From contig WLWS01000002.1 in assembly GCA_012103475.1 (NCBI GenBank), forward strand, positions 1 to 64,000: a DNA stretch of 64,000 bases. The letters run 5' to 3'. Origin of the DNA: Gammaproteobacteria bacterium (lineage in GTDB: Bacteria; Pseudomonadota; Gammaproteobacteria; Eutrophobiales; Eutrophobiaceae). The notes under the pieces were generated by a model. The model was not told the DNA's origin. It ran no database searches and worked only from the letters and a program-made list of their open reading frames with translations. The translations under genes and the position numbers were made by a program. Position 1 is the first letter of the stretch, and every line of letters starts with the position of its first letter. Shown here piece by piece: positions 22,990 through 33,908 of this stretch.

Positions 22990-24314
22990 ATTCTGTTGAA
23001 ACAGTGAACTTCGAGGTTCGACCAGGAAGCGTTCTACAAGGTGAATTACGTGTGCCCGGAGATAAATCAATTTCACACCGGGCCCTGATGCTTGGCGCGA
23101 TTGCTGAGGGAACAACTACAGTTCAGGGTTTTCTTGATAGTGAAGACATCAAAGCGACAATGGCTGCTTTGAGAATGATGGGTGTCAATATCGAAGAGCA
23201 AGATAACAATAATCTGCGCATCGAAGGAGTCGGTCTGCACGGTCTTCATGCACCAGGTCGACCACTTGATCTCGGCAATTCGGGTACATCGGTTCGGCTC
23301 TTTGCCGGCTTATTATCAGGCCAACAATTTGCTACAGAACTGCTTGGTGATCAGTCCTTAATGCAACGACCCATGCGGCGGATTGTCGAGCCCTTGCAGC
23401 AAATGGGAGCACAGATAAGTTGTTCTGAACACGGAACCCTGCCAATTAAAATTGTCCCGACGAAAAATTTATCAGCGATTCGCTACGTACTGCCTGTCGC
23501 AAGTGCTCAACTGAAGTCAGCACTCTTATTGGCGGGCTTGTATGCAGACGGAAAAACATGTGTGCATGAACCATCGGTAACGCGCGATCATAGTGAACGG
23601 ATGCTGAGTCAGTTCGGGTGTACACTGGAGACAGAAAACGGTGAGATTTGCCTGCAAGCAAATACCCTGACTGGCCAGGATATTATTGTTCCGGGCGATA
23701 TTTCGTCAGCAGCTTTTTTTATTGTCGCAGCCAGTATTATCCCCGGTTCAAATCTTCTTTTGAAAGGTGTCGGTTTGAATCCAAGTCGAGATGCCATTAT
23801 CGAAATTTTGCTCTCAATGGGCGCAGATATTGAAATTGACAGCCTGAAAGCTGATTCGGGTGAACCTGTAGCTGATCTTCGTGTTCGTCATAGTAAGCTG
23901 GTGGGGATTACCATTCCTGAACACCTGGTGCCTATTGCCATTGATGAAATGCCTGTACTAATGATCGCAGCCGCCTGCGCGGAGGGTGAGACTCGATTAT
24001 CCGGCGCCGCTGAACTTCGGGTCAAGGAAAGTGACCGCATCAAAGCCATGTGTGAAGGTTTGAATGTACTTGGGATCGAGGTTGAAGAAAAAGCTGACGG
24101 TATGACTGTCAGAGGCGGGGAGTTTGCCTCTGGAACGGTATATAGTCATGAGGACCATAGAATCGCCATGGCTTTTTCCATCGCTGCTCTGGCCGCCTCC
24201 GGCCCTGTAGTCATAAACGATTGCGCCAATGTCGATACCTCATTTCCCAGTTTTCAACAGTGTTTCACTGATCTCGGTATGTCGATGACTGTGCACAGGC
24301 TAAAAAATGCCTGA
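22986..24314 (+). CDS. aroA: 3-phosphoshikimate 1-carboxyvinyltransferase (EPSP synthase)
   Basis: 442 residues. It transfers enolpyruvate from PEP to shikimate-3-phosphate. Motifs are PGDKSISHRALMLGA (residues 24-38), LGNSGTSVRLFAGLLSG (near 96) and LRVKESDRIKAM (near 345). The ATG overlaps the tyrA stop (ATGA), and the 3' end overlaps the cmk start by eight bases, so the block is tightly coupled. The glyphosate-contact region LGNSGTSVR has A-to-S and M-to-V differences from E. coli LGNAGTAMR, as in class II EPSP synthases. Sensitivity cannot be predicted from this alone. Confidence 0.97.
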   Translation: MNSVETVNFEVRPGSVLQGELRVPGDKSISHRALMLGAIAEGTTTVQGFLDSEDIKATMAALRMMGVNIEEQDNNNLRIEGVGLHGLHAPGRPLDLGNSGTSVRLFAGLLSGQQFATELLGDQSLMQRPMRRIVEPLQQMGAQISCSEHGTLPIKIVPTKNLSAIRYVLPVASAQLKSALLLAGLYADGKTCVHEPSVTRDHSERMLSQFGCTLETENGEICLQANTLTGQDIIVPGDISSAAFFIVAASIIPGSNLLLKGVGLNPSRDAIIEILLSMGADIEIDSLKADSGEPVADLRVRHSKLVGITIPEHLVPIAIDEMPVLMIAAACAEGETRLSGAAELRVKESDRIKAMCEGLNVLGIEVEEKADGMTVRGGEFASGTVYSHEDHRIAMAFSIAALAASGPVVINDCANVDTSFPSFQQCFTDLGMSMTVHRLKNA

Positions 24315-25008
24315 TATTCCAGTGATTGCTATTGACGGCCCAAGTGGTACGGGCAAAGGCACAGTTAGTGGTATTTTAGCAACAAAATTGGGCTGGCATT
24401 TGCTCGATAGTGGCTCGCTTTATCGTGTCCTGGCGTTGACCGCTCTGAATAGCGGGATTTCATTGAATGATACGGACAAACTGGTCCAACTCCTGACTAC
24501 GCTAAACTTACGTTTCGAGAGCGCGACTGAGTATTCAGGTGCCAGTATAATTCTTAATGATCAGGATGTTAGCGAGGATATTCGAGAAGAGTCCTGTGGT
24601 AATGCAGCCTCATTGGTCGCGGCCTTGCCCGAAGTTCGACAGACATTACTGGAAAGACAGCGAAAATTCCGTCAAGCCCCTGGGCTGGTTGCAGATGGAC
24701 GGGATATGGGAACAATTGTATTCCCGACCGCTCAACTTAAAATATTTTTGACTGCGAGCGCGGAGGAGAGGGCGACAAGGAGGTATAAACAGTTGATAGA
24801 AAAAGGAATTAATGTTAACCTCCGCGACCTTTCGGCGGACATAGCCGAAAGAGACAGGAGGGATAAAGAGCGTGTTGCCTCACCACTCAGGCCTGCTGAA
24901 GATGCCGTTACTATAGATACTACTGGCATTAAGATTCAGCGGGTTATAAATCGAATTTCTGCTTTAGTGGAAGAACGATTTGGTAGCCAGCCCGGTTTTA
25001 CCCGTTAA
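24307..25008 (+). CDS. cmk: Cytidylate kinase
   Basis: 233 residues. It phosphorylates CMP and dCMP. The P-loop [13 protein letters not shown] is at residues 10-22. [12 protein letters not shown] and the arginine-rich lid [10 protein letters not shown] with ERDRRDKER follow. The start overlaps aroA by eight bases. The cmk-rpsA order downstream is conserved across Proteobacteria. Confidence 0.96.
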   Translation: MPDIPVIAIDGPSGTGKGTVSGILATKLGWHLLDSGSLYRVLALTALNSGISLNDTDKLVQLLTTLNLRFESATEYSGASIILNDQDVSEDIREESCGNAASLVAALPEVRQTLLERQRKFRQAPGLVADGRDMGTIVFPTAQLKIFLTASAEERATRRYKQLIEKGINVNLRDLSADIAERDRRDKERVASPLRPAEDAVTIDTTGIKIQRVINRISALVEERFGSQPGFTR

Positions 25009-25079
25009 ATTCACTAACTATTACATGTTACATAAAAGCCACGTTATTTGAAACGCAGGCTGACAGGATATTAATTTTC

Positions 25080-26750
25080 ATGAGCGAGTCTTTTGCGGAG
25101 TTATTTGAGCAGAGCCAAATTGAGGCCAAAATGCGGCCGGGGACTATCGTCAGCGCGACGGTAGTGGAAGTAAACCAGGACACAGTCATAGTCAATGCCG
25201 GGTTGAAATCAGAAGGTTTGATTCCAATCGATCAGTTCCATAATGAGCTTGGCGAGGTGGAAGTGAGTGTGGGTGATGCAGTTGATGTTGCTCTGGATGC
25301 TGTGGAAGACGGGTTCGGTGAAACCCGCTTATCGCGAGAAAAAGCCAAGCGTCTTATGGCCTGGACAACTCTGGAAAAAGCTCATGAAGCTAATGAAACA
25401 GTCATTGGTGTTATTACGGAGAGGGTTAAGGGCGGATTTACAGTGGATGTAGAAAAGGTTCGCGCTTTTTTACCTGGTTCTCTTGTTGATGTACGCCCTG
25501 TCCGCGACACAACTTATCTTGAAGGCAAACCGCTTGAATTCAAAGTAATCAAGATCGATCAACGACGAAGCAATGTCGTGGTATCACGTCGTGCAGTGGT
25601 TGAAAGTGAAAATACGGCTGAACGCCATGCGCTACTGGATAAGCTGACAGAAGGAGTCACAGTGAGCGGTGTGGTGAAAAATCTGACCGACTATGGCGCA
25701 TTTCTTGATCTGGGTGGCATTGACGGCTTATTGCATATCACTGATATGGCTTGGAAACGGGTCAAAGATCCGAGTGAAATTGTCAATATTGGCGATGAGA
25801 TAGAAGTAAAAGTACTGAAATTCGATCGCGAAAGAAATCGTGTTTCGCTAGGCCTCAAACAGATGGGTGATGACCCCTGGTCTGACTTGACCAGACGTTA
25901 TCCTGAAGGCGCCAGGTTACGTGGAAAGATTACAAATCTTGCCGATTATGGTTGTTTTGTAGAACTCGAAGAAGGTGTGGAAGGCCTGGTTCACGTTTCG
26001 GAAATGGACTGGACCAACAAAAATGTTCATCCTTCGAAGTTGGTGCATATCGGTGAAGAAGTTGATGTAGTCATTCTGGATATCGATCAGGAGCGCCGTC
26101 GTATTTCCCTCGGTATGAAGCAGTGTCAGGCAAACCCCTGGGAGCAATTTGCGGTATTGCACAATAAGGGTGACAGAGTAAGCGGTATGATCAAATCGAT
26201 TACCGATTTTGGTATATTTATTGGTCTTGAAGGCGGAATCGATGGTTTGATTCATCTATCTGATGTGTCATGGACAGATGAAAGTGAAGATGTTATTCAC
26301 AAATTCAAGAAGGGCGAGGAGATTGAGACTGTTGTTCTTGCTGTTGATGCAGAACGTGAGCGAATTTCTCTTGGTATAAAACAGATGGAAAAAGATCCTT
26401 TTTCAAGTTATGTTGCTGAAAACGCTAAAGGAAGTATCGTTCAGGGTAAGGTAATATCTGTTGAACAAAGCAGCCTGATGGTCGAATTGGCAGAAGGTGT
26501 AGAAGCGATGATGAGGGCTTCGGAGCTTTCAATCGATAAGAAAGTTGAAGATGCCAGAACGGCGACAAAGGAAGGTGAAGAGCTGGAAGTAAAGATTACC
26601 GCTATCGATCGTAAGAAACGGACAATTGCTGTATCAGTCAGAGCGAAAGAATCGGATGATGAATCAGCGGCCGTTCGTGAATATGCGCCTGAAACATCAA
26701 GTGGTGCGACGTTGGGAGATTTGTTAAAGGAGCAGTTGGAAAATAATTAG
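25080..26750 (+). CDS. rpsA: 30S ribosomal protein S1
   Basis: 556 residues, one shorter than E. coli S1, with six S1 RNA-binding repeats. The later four are clear, for example [40 protein letters not shown] and [21 protein letters not shown]1 binds mRNA leaders and helps initiate translation on weak ribosome binding sites. Many genes in this window have weak or no Shine-Dalgarno sequences, which fits reliance on S1. It lies 71 bases after cmk and 100 before ihfB. Confidence 0.98.
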   Translation: MSESFAELFEQSQIEAKMRPGTIVSATVVEVNQDTVIVNAGLKSEGLIPIDQFHNELGEVEVSVGDAVDVALDAVEDGFGETRLSREKAKRLMAWTTLEKAHEANETVIGVITERVKGGFTVDVEKVRAFLPGSLVDVRPVRDTTYLEGKPLEFKVIKIDQRRSNVVVSRRAVVESENTAERHALLDKLTEGVTVSGVVKNLTDYGAFLDLGGIDGLLHITDMAWKRVKDPSEIVNIGDEIEVKVLKFDRERNRVSLGLKQMGDDPWSDLTRRYPEGARLRGKITNLADYGCFVELEEGVEGLVHVSEMDWTNKNVHPSKLVHIGEEVDVVILDIDQERRRISLGMKQCQANPWEQFAVLHNKGDRVSGMIKSITDFGIFIGLEGGIDGLIHLSDVSWTDESEDVIHKFKKGEEIETVVLAVDAERERISLGIKQMEKDPFSSYVAENAKGSIVQGKVISVEQSSLMVELAEGVEAMMRASELSIDKKVEDARTATKEGEELEVKITAIDRKKRTIAVSVRAKESDDESAAVREYAPETSSGATLGDLLKEQLENN

Positions 26751-26850
26751 GCAAAATCACCAAGAAGGGGAGAAATTTCGGAATTTCAGGGTAAATATTT
26801 GATTTTAAATAAGTTTAATAAAAACCTGAATAAACGAGAGAAAAGCTAAA

Positions 26851-27174
26851 ATGACTAAATCTGAGCTAATAGAATCACTTGGCAGACGCCAATCTCAATT
26901 GGCATACATGGATGTGGAACTGGCCGTAAAAACAGTGCTGGAGCATATGGCGAATACATTGTCCAACGGAGAACGGATTGAGATAAGAGGTTTTGGAAGT
27001 TTTTCACTCCATTATCGCCCACCTCGTGTTGGGCGTAATCCGAAATCTGGTGAGCCCGTGTCCCTGCCAGCGAAATATGTCCCTCATTTCAAACCCGGTA
27101 AACAGCTTAGAGAACGTGTAGACGGCATGGAAAATGAGATTGTCGAAGCGGCTGATACGGAAGAAACTTTCTAG
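26851..27174 (+). CDS. ihfB: Integration host factor beta subunit
   Basis: 107 residues. A DNA-bending protein of the HU/IHF family that pairs with IhfA. The body [32 protein letters not shown] and the beta-arm [13 protein letters not shown] with the intercalating proline are present. About a dozen extra acidic residues at the C-terminus ([14 protein letters not shown]) extend it beyond the 94-residue E. coli protein. Location right after rpsA is the standard ihfB position. A small hairpin at 27221-27239 (AACCTG/CAGGTT, 7-base loop) follows but has no U-tract. Confidence 0.96.
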   Translation: MTKSELIESLGRRQSQLAYMDVELAVKTVLEHMANTLSNGERIEIRGFGSFSLHYRPPRVGRNPKSGEPVSLPAKYVPHFKPGKQLRERVDGMENEIVEAADTEETF

Positions 27175-27375
27175 GTTTTTTATAAACTTCACTTAAAGCA
27201 TTTACTTTTCTCCTTTCTTTAACCTGTGTCCGGCAGGTTTAACCTATGATGTCAGCTGTGTATTGGTTTTGCTTTCTTTCAGGCGAATACGATGGCCCTA
27301 ATATTTGTTTCTTCATTCTAGTAACTCGTTAAAATACCCAGTCGGGATTGTCCCGGCGAATTATCGGAGTCCAAC

Positions 27376-27669
27376 ATGCCCAGAATATTGAAACTATGCA
27401 TTTTTCTTTTTATTGTCCTGCTTGGACTCGTATTTCACCTACGTAATGATCAATACGTTCTGGTTGATTATTATCTTGATAGTATCGAAGTAGTATTTTC
27501 TGCTTCTATCGTAGTGTCTCTGGCCATAGGTGTCGCGCTTGGCTACATTGTTGGAATACCCGGTAAATTAAAAGTAAAGCGTGAAAACATCAGGTTACAA
27601 AAAGATATTTCAATGTCGACAAAGGAATTGAACGCACTACGTGTGATTCCTGTTAAGGATGAAATATGA
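27376..27669 (+). CDS. lapA: LapA (YciS) inner-membrane protein
   Basis: 97 residues with two membrane segments (about 5-22 and 40-62), the LapA/DUF1049 layout, and a cytoplasmic coiled tail. GRNDQ-type text FHLRNDQYVLVDYYL is typical. LapA works with LapB in controlling lipopolysaccharide synthesis via LpxC turnover. CGGAG lies upstream of the ATG. Its stop overlaps the lapB start as ATGA. The 200-base gap after ihfB probably carries the promoter for lapA-lapB-pyrF. Confidence 0.88.
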   Translation: MPRILKLCIFLFIVLLGLVFHLRNDQYVLVDYYLDSIEVVFSASIVVSLAIGVALGYIVGIPGKLKVKRENIRLQKDISMSTKELNALRVIPVKDEI

Positions 27670-28847
27670 ATGAGATTGATTTCCTGACAGTCTCAGCATT
27701 ATTACTACCAGTCGCTTTCTTGTCCGGTTGGTGGTTAGCGAGATCAAAAAAATCTAATTCGAATCGGGAGTTAAACTCGTCAATCAACCCTGAGTATTTC
27801 AAAGGATTAAATTATGTTCTCAATGAGCAGCCCGATAAAGCTATTGAAGTTTTTGTACGAATGCTTGAAGTGGACAGTGAAACCGTTGAAACTCATCTGG
27901 CATTAGGAAATTTGTTCAGAAGGCGTGGAGAAGTTGATCGCGCAATTCGTATTCATCAGAATTTAATTGCCAGACCAAATCTGAGTCAGGAACAAAAAGC
28001 TTTGGCATTGCTTGAGTTAGCATTGGATTACATGCGTTCAGGTTTGTTGGATAGAGCCGAAGGATTATTTAAGCAGCTGGTTGAACTGGATAAATACAGT
28101 CTGCAGGCTTGTCGACATTTACTTGATATCTATCAACAGGAAAAAGATTGGGAAAACGCGATATTTTTTGCAAAGAAACTGGAAGCGAGTTCGAATGGTA
28201 CATTTGATCCGCTTATCGCCCAATTTTATTGTGAATTGGCGGAAGACCATATCACACAGAAAGAAGACAAGGAGGCCAGAGAAAAATTGAGAAAAGCGCT
28301 TAACAAAGACCCGGCGTGCGTGCGTGCCAGTATACTTGAGGGTACGTTACTGAAGAAGGATGGCAAGCTCAAGTCGGCTCTGAAAGCTTACAAAAGAGTT
28401 GAAAAACAGGATGTTGAATATCTGCCCGAAGTAATTGAGTCTGTTCTTGAGTGCTATCAGAAATTGGAGCAACCTAAAGCAGCCCTGGAATTTTTACAGC
28501 ACTCACAGGAAAAGCACAGCGGTACTGATTCCATGTTGTTATTGACTGAGTTAATTATTGAACAACAGGGAGAAGAGGAAGGAATAAATTATATAGCTCA
28601 GCAATTACGTGACCGACCGACTGTCAGAGGCGTCGACAGACTTCTGAAATATTCTTTGAGAAATATACAGGGAGAAGACAGAAGTAGACTAAAGACAATT
28701 AAAGAGTTAACCGAGTCACTATTGGAAAATAGACCTGCCTATAAATGTCAGCAATGTGGTTTTAAGGCAAAACAATTGCATTGGCAATGCCCGAGTTGTA
28801 AGAACTGGACTACCTTAAAGCCAACTGCCGGAGTCAAGAGTGAATGA
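27666..28847 (+). CDS. lapB: LapB (YciM) lipopolysaccharide assembly protein
   Basis: 393 residues. It has an N-terminal membrane anchor (about 5-25) and a series of TPR repeats (about 35-340, for example [18 protein letters not shown]). A C-terminal rubredoxin-like metal-binding domain has YKCQQCGF and CPSCKNW (about 358-378) with four cysteines. LapB recruits FtsH to degrade LpxC. The start overlaps lapA and the end overlaps pyrF, so the three are translationally linked. Confidence 0.95.
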   Translation: MNEIDFLTVSALLLPVAFLSGWWLARSKKSNSNRELNSSINPEYFKGLNYVLNEQPDKAIEVFVRMLEVDSETVETHLALGNLFRRRGEVDRAIRIHQNLIARPNLSQEQKALALLELALDYMRSGLLDRAEGLFKQLVELDKYSLQACRHLLDIYQQEKDWENAIFFAKKLEASSNGTFDPLIAQFYCELAEDHITQKEDKEAREKLRKALNKDPACVRASILEGTLLKKDGKLKSALKAYKRVEKQDVEYLPEVIESVLECYQKLEQPKAALEFLQHSQEKHSGTDSMLLLTELIIEQQGEEEGINYIAQQLRDRPTVRGVDRLLKYSLRNIQGEDRSRLKTIKELTESLLENRPAYKCQQCGFKAKQLHWQCPSCKNWTTLKPTAGVKSE

Positions 28848-29547
28848 TTCAAAAATAATAGTGTCATTAGATTACCCGGATGCTGCGGAAGCACTAGTCC
28901 TGGTGGCCAAACTGGATGCAGGGCGTTGTAAACTGAAAGTAGGAAAAGAATTGTTTACCAGCGCTGGCCCCGATTTTATTGAAAAACTGATCGATTCCGG
29001 GTTTGATGTCTTTCTAGATCTGAAGTTTCACGATATCCCCAACACGGTAGCAAAAGCATGCCGGGCCGCTTCAAAGATGGGGGTATGGATGTTAAACGTT
29101 CACGCGACTGGTGGTCGATCCATGCTGAATGCGGCGCGTGAGGCAGTCGATAAATCGAATCACCCACCCCTGCTGATTGCGGTCACTGTACTGACTAGTC
29201 TTGGTCTTCAGGATATTCATGATGTTGGAATTAGTGGAACTGTGGAAGATCAGGTTTTGCGACTGGCTAGCCTTGCACAAGATTGCGCTCTGGATGGAGT
29301 AGTTTGTTCTGCGAAAGAAGTCGATTCATTAAGAAAAAGCCTTAGTAAGGATTTTAAGTTAGTTACTCCGGGAATTAGGCCGCATGATAGTAATAATGAT
29401 GATCAAAAACGTGTTATGACCCCGGCAGAGGCTATTACGGCTGGTAGTAATTACCTTGTTATCGGAAGACCTATCACGCAAGCGAATGACCCTATGCAGG
29501 CACTTTCGAATATTGAACAGGAAATTGTATCTGTAAGTGCTAGCTAG
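28840..29547 (+). CDS. pyrF: Orotidine 5'-phosphate decarboxylase
   Basis: 235 residues starting with GTG inside the lapB end, with GGAG six bases upstream. The final step to UMP. The catalytic array is Asp60, Lys62 and Asp65 in [12 protein letters not shown]. The phosphate-binding loops [18 protein letters not shown] and [11 protein letters not shown] are intact. The lapA-lapB-pyrF order is conserved in gammaproteobacteria. Confidence 0.97.
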   Translation: MNDSKIIVSLDYPDAAEALVLVAKLDAGRCKLKVGKELFTSAGPDFIEKLIDSGFDVFLDLKFHDIPNTVAKACRAASKMGVWMLNVHATGGRSMLNAAREAVDKSNHPPLLIAVTVLTSLGLQDIHDVGISGTVEDQVLRLASLAQDCALDGVVCSAKEVDSLRKSLSKDFKLVTPGIRPHDSNNDDQKRVMTPAEAITAGSNYLVIGRPITQANDPMQALSNIEQEIVSVSAS

Positions 29548-29574
29548 TAAATTGAAGTTCACTTTTGTTATTTC

Positions 29575-32500
29575 ATGACTGTAAACGGTAATAGTATTCT
29601 GGAGCCGGCGCTTCCTGAGAAAAACCACACGCGTTATTTCTGGGGACGTTTGTACGGCAGCGCCAAAGCACTCGCTTTAGTTTCTGCAGTTGAAAAATCC
29701 CAATCATTAATGGTTGTTGTGACGGCAGATATAAATAGTGCGCGCCGTCTGGTTGAAGAACTTGAGTTTTATAAGTCTGATTCGCTCAACTATCCTATCC
29801 TCACCTTTCCGGACTGGGAGACTCTACCTTACGATCTGTTTTCACCCTATCAGGACATTATTTCAGAAAGATTAGCTACGCTTCTGGAGATAATCAATCT
29901 TAAGGTAGGTATTGTCGTTGTATCAATAAGCACGGCAATGCATAGACTGGTTCCAAAGGAATATTTACTTTCACATAGTTTGTATCTAAGAATCGGACAG
30001 TTATTGAAAATTGATGAATTTCGTAAAAGCCTTCAAAGCAATGGTTACCGAATTGTTTCACAGGTAAACGAGCACGGTGATGTCGCGATTAGAGGTTCAT
30101 TAATTGATATTTACCCAATGGGATCGGAGGAGCCCTATAGAATTGATCTGTTTGATCAGGAAATTGACAGCATTCGTGTATTTGATTCAGAAAGTCAGCG
30201 TTCGTTAAATAAGGTAGAAACAATTCGGGTGCTACCTGCTCGCGAAGTCGCCATGACTGCTGATTACGTAGCGCAGTTTCGCAAAAACTGGCGAACCCGT
30301 TTTGAAGGTAATCCGAACAACTCACCGATTTATCGTGATGTTAGCGACGGTATAGCACCTGCCGGTATCGAGTACTATCTTCCGCTCTTCTATCAGGAAA
30401 CTTACAGCCTTTTTGACTATTTGAGTGAACAATCTGTAGTAGTACTCGACGAGGACATTAGCATTGAAGCGGAAAATTTCTGGTCAGATCTGCAAGAACG
30501 TTATGAGCAGCGACGCCACGATGTCGAGCGCCCCTTATTGCCACCTGTAGATGCGTTTTATAATGTACATGATATTTTTGCGCGAATTAAACCATTTGCG
30601 CAGATACACGTCAGCAGCATGGCACAGGATGAAAAACGAAACGGGACTTATAATTACTCAAGTAAATTGCCTCTTAACCTTGGTATCGATGCGAGAGCGA
30701 GCGAGCCAATTGGTCGGATAACGAGTTTCTTACAGGAATTCGAGGGCCGAGTTCTGTTTGTCGCAGAATCAACGGGTCGACGCGAAACTATTTCAGAAAT
30801 ATTTTCTGAACACGAATTAAGATTAAAACAGTATCCTGATTGGGAAACGTTTATTAACTCGGATTCGAAAACAGGACTTACTGTTGCGCCGCTTGAACAA
30901 GGTGCTGTTTTACAAGAACCTGGAATTGCTGTGATTAGCGAAGCGCAGCTTTTTGGCGATCGAGCACAGCAAAAGCGACGACGCAAACGTGGTAAACAGG
31001 ATACTGATGCTATTGTTCGTAATTTGACTGAACTCACAATAGGCTCCCCGGTTGTGCATCAGGATCATGGTGTCGGACGCTATCTTGGTCTTGTGACCTT
31101 AACCGTTGACGAGATACCGGCCGAATATATTTACCTGGAATATGACCAGGGCGATAAACTATATGTACCTGTTTCGGCACTGGATCTGATTGGTCGATAT
31201 ACGGGTGCTGATCCGGAGCATGCTCCGTTGCACCGACTTGGTTCCGGACAATGGCAAAAAGCGAGGTCAAAAGCGGCAGAGCGTATTCGAGATGTGGCTG
31301 CGGAATTGCTTGAGTTGCATGCCAGACGGGCATCCAGATCAGGGCAAAAATTCCATCTGGACGAGGAGGCACTCAGAGCTTTCGCTCAGGGATTCCCATT
31401 TGAAGAAACGCCCGGCCAAGTTGAAGCTATAGAAGATGTAATAGGAGATATGACAGCAGGTCGTCCTATGGACAGACTAATTTGTGGCGATGCCGGCTTC
31501 GGGAAAACTGAAGTGGCAATGCGGGCAGCCTTTATCGCAGTAAATAACAATCATCAGGTTGCTTTGTTGGTTCCAACTACACTTCTGGCTCAGCAGCACT
31601 ATCAAAACTTCAAAGATCGTTTTGCGGACTGGCCTGTAAGAATTGAAGTGTTGTCCCGGTTTCAGTCGAAAAAAGAACAGGATAATGCGGTGGCTGGGCT
31701 CACTGATGGAACAGTAGACGTAGTAATAGGAACTCATAAATTACTGCAGGGCAATATCGAGTTTAAGCGCCTCGGCATGGTGATAATTGACGAAGAGCAC
31801 CGATTTGGTGTGCGACAGAAAGAAGCTTTTAAGTCACTAAGAGCTGAAATCGATGTATTGACTCTGACGGCAACTCCAATTCCAAGGACCTTGAATCTCG
31901 CTCTTAGCGATTTAAGAGATTTATCAATTATAACCAGTCCACCTTCCAGACGACTGGCGGTTAAAACATTTGTTCAGGAATGGAATGAGAACCTTTTGAA
32001 GGAAGCGTTATTACGAGAAATAAAACGCGGAGGTCAGGTGTATGTGCTGCACAATAAAGTTGAAGACATAAATGAAATGGCGGCAAAGATTGAAAAGTTA
32101 ATCCCTGAAGCACGAATAGATGTGGCTCATGGCCAAATGCCGGAAAAACAACTGGAACAGGTTATGTTGGATTTTTATCATAGACGATTCAACATTTTGG
32201 TGTGTACTACGATTATTGAAACTGGCATTGATGTGCCAAGTGCAAACACCATAATAATTAATCGCGCAGACAAATTTGGATTGGCACAGCTTTATCAACT
32301 CAGAGGCAGGGTAGGGCGCTCACATCATCGCGCTTATGCATATTTAGTTGTGCCACCCCGTAAAGCTATGACCAAAGATGCGCACAAAAGACTGGAAGCA
32401 ATCGAATCACTGGAAGAACTGGGTATTGGTTTTACGCTGGCCACACACGATCTTGAAATTCGTGGAGCGGGTGAGATACTCGGAGAAGATCAAAGTGGTC

Positions 32501-33051
32501 AAATACATGAAATTGGTTTCGGTTTATATATGGAGCTGCTTGATCGTGCCGTACGCGCTATGAAAGAAGGTAAGCAGCCTGAACTAGACAGACCTCTCGA
32601 TCATGGCACCGAAATAGATCTGCATTTTCCAGCTCTTATTCCTGAGGATTATTTACCGGATGTGCATACCCGATTAATTATGTATAAGCGAATAGCCAGT
32701 GTTACTACTACCCATGAGATGCGTGATTTACAGGAGGAGATGATAGATCGCTTTGGACTGTTATCGGATTCAATAAAGAACCTTTTTCAGGTGACAAAAC
32801 TTAAAATGAAAGCGGGACCTCTGGGTATACGAAAAATTGACTTGGGAGAAAAGGGAGGACGTCTTCATTTTAATGAGCACACTAATATTGATACAGCCCA
32901 GCTAATTAATTTGATACAGTCACAGCCGACTGTTTATAAGCTTGATGGGCAAAGCAAACTGAGGGTAACGCAGGACATGCCAGATTCTATTCATCGAATT
33001 GATATTCTTAATAGATTACTGGACTCTCTGACGATGAGGAGTGCAGCTTGA
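29575..33051 (+). CDS. mfd: Transcription-repair coupling factor Mfd
   Basis: 1158 residues, the usual size. It displaces RNA polymerase stalled at DNA lesions and recruits UvrA. The N-terminal UvrB-like region (FPDWETLPYD) is followed by the CarD-like RNA polymerase interaction domain (VHQDHGVGRYLGL near 492). The translocase has Walker A GDAGFGKTEVAMRAAF (near 637), DEEHRFG (near 738) and TATPIPRTLNLAL. TRCF motifs QLYQLRGRVGRS and HDLEIRGAGEILG precede the C-terminal regulatory domain. Its stop overlaps the csiV start (TTGA). Confidence 0.98.
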   Translation: MTVNGNSILEPALPEKNHTRYFWGRLYGSAKALALVSAVEKSQSLMVVVTADINSARRLVEELEFYKSDSLNYPILTFPDWETLPYDLFSPYQDIISERLATLLEIINLKVGIVVVSISTAMHRLVPKEYLLSHSLYLRIGQLLKIDEFRKSLQSNGYRIVSQVNEHGDVAIRGSLIDIYPMGSEEPYRIDLFDQEIDSIRVFDSESQRSLNKVETIRVLPAREVAMTADYVAQFRKNWRTRFEGNPNNSPIYRDVSDGIAPAGIEYYLPLFYQETYSLFDYLSEQSVVVLDEDISIEAENFWSDLQERYEQRRHDVERPLLPPVDAFYNVHDIFARIKPFAQIHVSSMAQDEKRNGTYNYSSKLPLNLGIDARASEPIGRITSFLQEFEGRVLFVAESTGRRETISEIFSEHELRLKQYPDWETFINSDSKTGLTVAPLEQGAVLQEPGIAVISEAQLFGDRAQQKRRRKRGKQDTDAIVRNLTELTIGSPVVHQDHGVGRYLGLVTLTVDEIPAEYIYLEYDQGDKLYVPVSALDLIGRYTGADPEHAPLHRLGSGQWQKARSKAAERIRDVAAELLELHARRASRSGQKFHLDEEALRAFAQGFPFEETPGQVEAIEDVIGDMTAGRPMDRLICGDAGFGKTEVAMRAAFIAVNNNHQVALLVPTTLLAQQHYQNFKDRFADWPVRIEVLSRFQSKKEQDNAVAGLTDGTVDVVIGTHKLLQGNIEFKRLGMVIIDEEHRFGVRQKEAFKSLRAEIDVLTLTATPIPRTLNLALSDLRDLSIITSPPSRRLAVKTFVQEWNENLLKEALLREIKRGGQVYVLHNKVEDINEMAAKIEKLIPEARIDVAHGQMPEKQLEQVMLDFYHRRFNILVCTTIIETGIDVPSANTIIINRADKFGLAQLYQLRGRVGRSHHRAYAYLVVPPRKAMTKDAHKRLEAIESLEELGIGFTLATHDLEIRGAGEILGEDQSGQIHEIGFGLYMELLDRAVRAMKEGKQPELDRPLDHGTEIDLHFPALIPEDYLPDVHTRLIMYKRIASVTTTHEMRDLQEEMIDRFGLLSDSIKNLFQVTKLKMKAGPLGIRKIDLGEKGGRLHFNEHTNIDTAQLINLIQSQPTVYKLDGQSKLRVTQDMPDSIHRIDILNRLLDSLTMRSAA

Positions 33052-33818
33052 ACCTAATTCGAGTAATCATATTCTTCTGTTTATTCTATTTGCCTGTTTC
33101 AGTTAACGCTGCCTGGTATCACGTTGAAGTGATAGTGTTTGATCAGCTTAACCCGGACTCTGATGGCGAAATTTGGTATGAAAACCCGGGCTTGCCAGAT
33201 CGAAGCGAATCCATTGAGTTGATAAGTGAATTGGCTGAAGCCGACAATGAGGAACAATCAGAGGAGCAAACGATAAACTCGAACATTGAGTTGAGCAAGA
33301 GTAAAGGGCGGTTGCAAGCCTATCTTCAACTGCCGAAAAGCAGGCTAAAGCTTGAAGGGGTACAGCGTGTTTTAAAATTATCCAGCGAATATCGGCCACT
33401 CATGCACATCGCCTGGCAACAACCTGCACTCAATGCAAGAAGTGCACGCCCAATTCATCTACAAAAATATGAAGAAACTATTGAATTGAGCGATAGGGAA
33501 CCTGAGAGTATTGAATCGATGAACGAGATCAGCGAACTGTCGAATGAATATTATGAGCCGCCTGAGTTAATATTTGATGGCACACTAAGGTTGCGCAGCT
33601 CAAAATTCCTGCACGTGGATGTTGATTTTGCTTACTTTCCCGAGAGTCTTGCGATTGAAGAGAATAATCAATCGGCAGATAGTAATTTATTTGTAGAACA
33701 ACAGGCTGACTATGTGCGCTTGACTGAGACCAGAAAAATACGATTGAACGAGATAAACTACTTTGATCATCCACTGTTTGGTGTGATATTAAGAGTCAGT
33801 CGCTTAAGGAACCCCTGA
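33048..33818 (+). CDS. csiV: CsiV-type periplasmic protein
   Basis: 256 residues from a TTG that overlaps the mfd stop, with GAGGAG six bases upstream. A signal peptide (about 1-22, ending near VNA-AWY) precedes WYHVEVIVFDQ, the opening of CsiV-type proteins, which are described as peptidoglycan-binding. The middle is strongly acidic and of low complexity (about 60-90, and again 140-165). The C-terminal part LRSSKFLHVDVDFAYF and RLNEINYFDHPLFGVILRV is conserved in the family. The mfd-csiV pairing is known from Pseudomonas and relatives. Molecular role is not established. Confidence 0.75.
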   Translation: MNLIRVIIFFCLFYLPVSVNAAWYHVEVIVFDQLNPDSDGEIWYENPGLPDRSESIELISELAEADNEEQSEEQTINSNIELSKSKGRLQAYLQLPKSRLKLEGVQRVLKLSSEYRPLMHIAWQQPALNARSARPIHLQKYEETIELSDREPESIESMNEISELSNEYYEPPELIFDGTLRLRSSKFLHVDVDFAYFPESLAIEENNQSADSNLFVEQQADYVRLTETRKIRLNEINYFDHPLFGVILRVSRLRNP

Positions 33819-33827
33819 TTAAGACAT

Positions 33828-33861
33828 AAAAAAGGCCGCCTCCGTATTCACAGAGGCGGCC
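33828..33861 (-). terminator. Intrinsic terminator of the phasin gene
   Basis: A nine-base-pair GC-rich stem, GGCCGCCTC at 33834-33842 and GAGGCGGCC at 33853-33861, with a ten-base loop. Read on the minus strand it is followed by six T's (A's at 33828-33833), the classic form. It therefore ends transcripts of the minus-strand phasin gene; on the plus strand it lacks a U-tract, though the stem could still slow csiV transcripts. Confidence 0.85.
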
Positions 33862-33908
33862 AATAATTCCGCTGTCCTTATGAGGAGGTAGAGCGGTTCT
33901 AAATCAAC

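Noticed and set aside
27221..27239. Hairpin AACCTG/CAGGTT after ihfB as an intrinsic terminator
   Set aside because: Only six base pairs with a seven-base loop and no U-tract; too weak to list as a separate feature.
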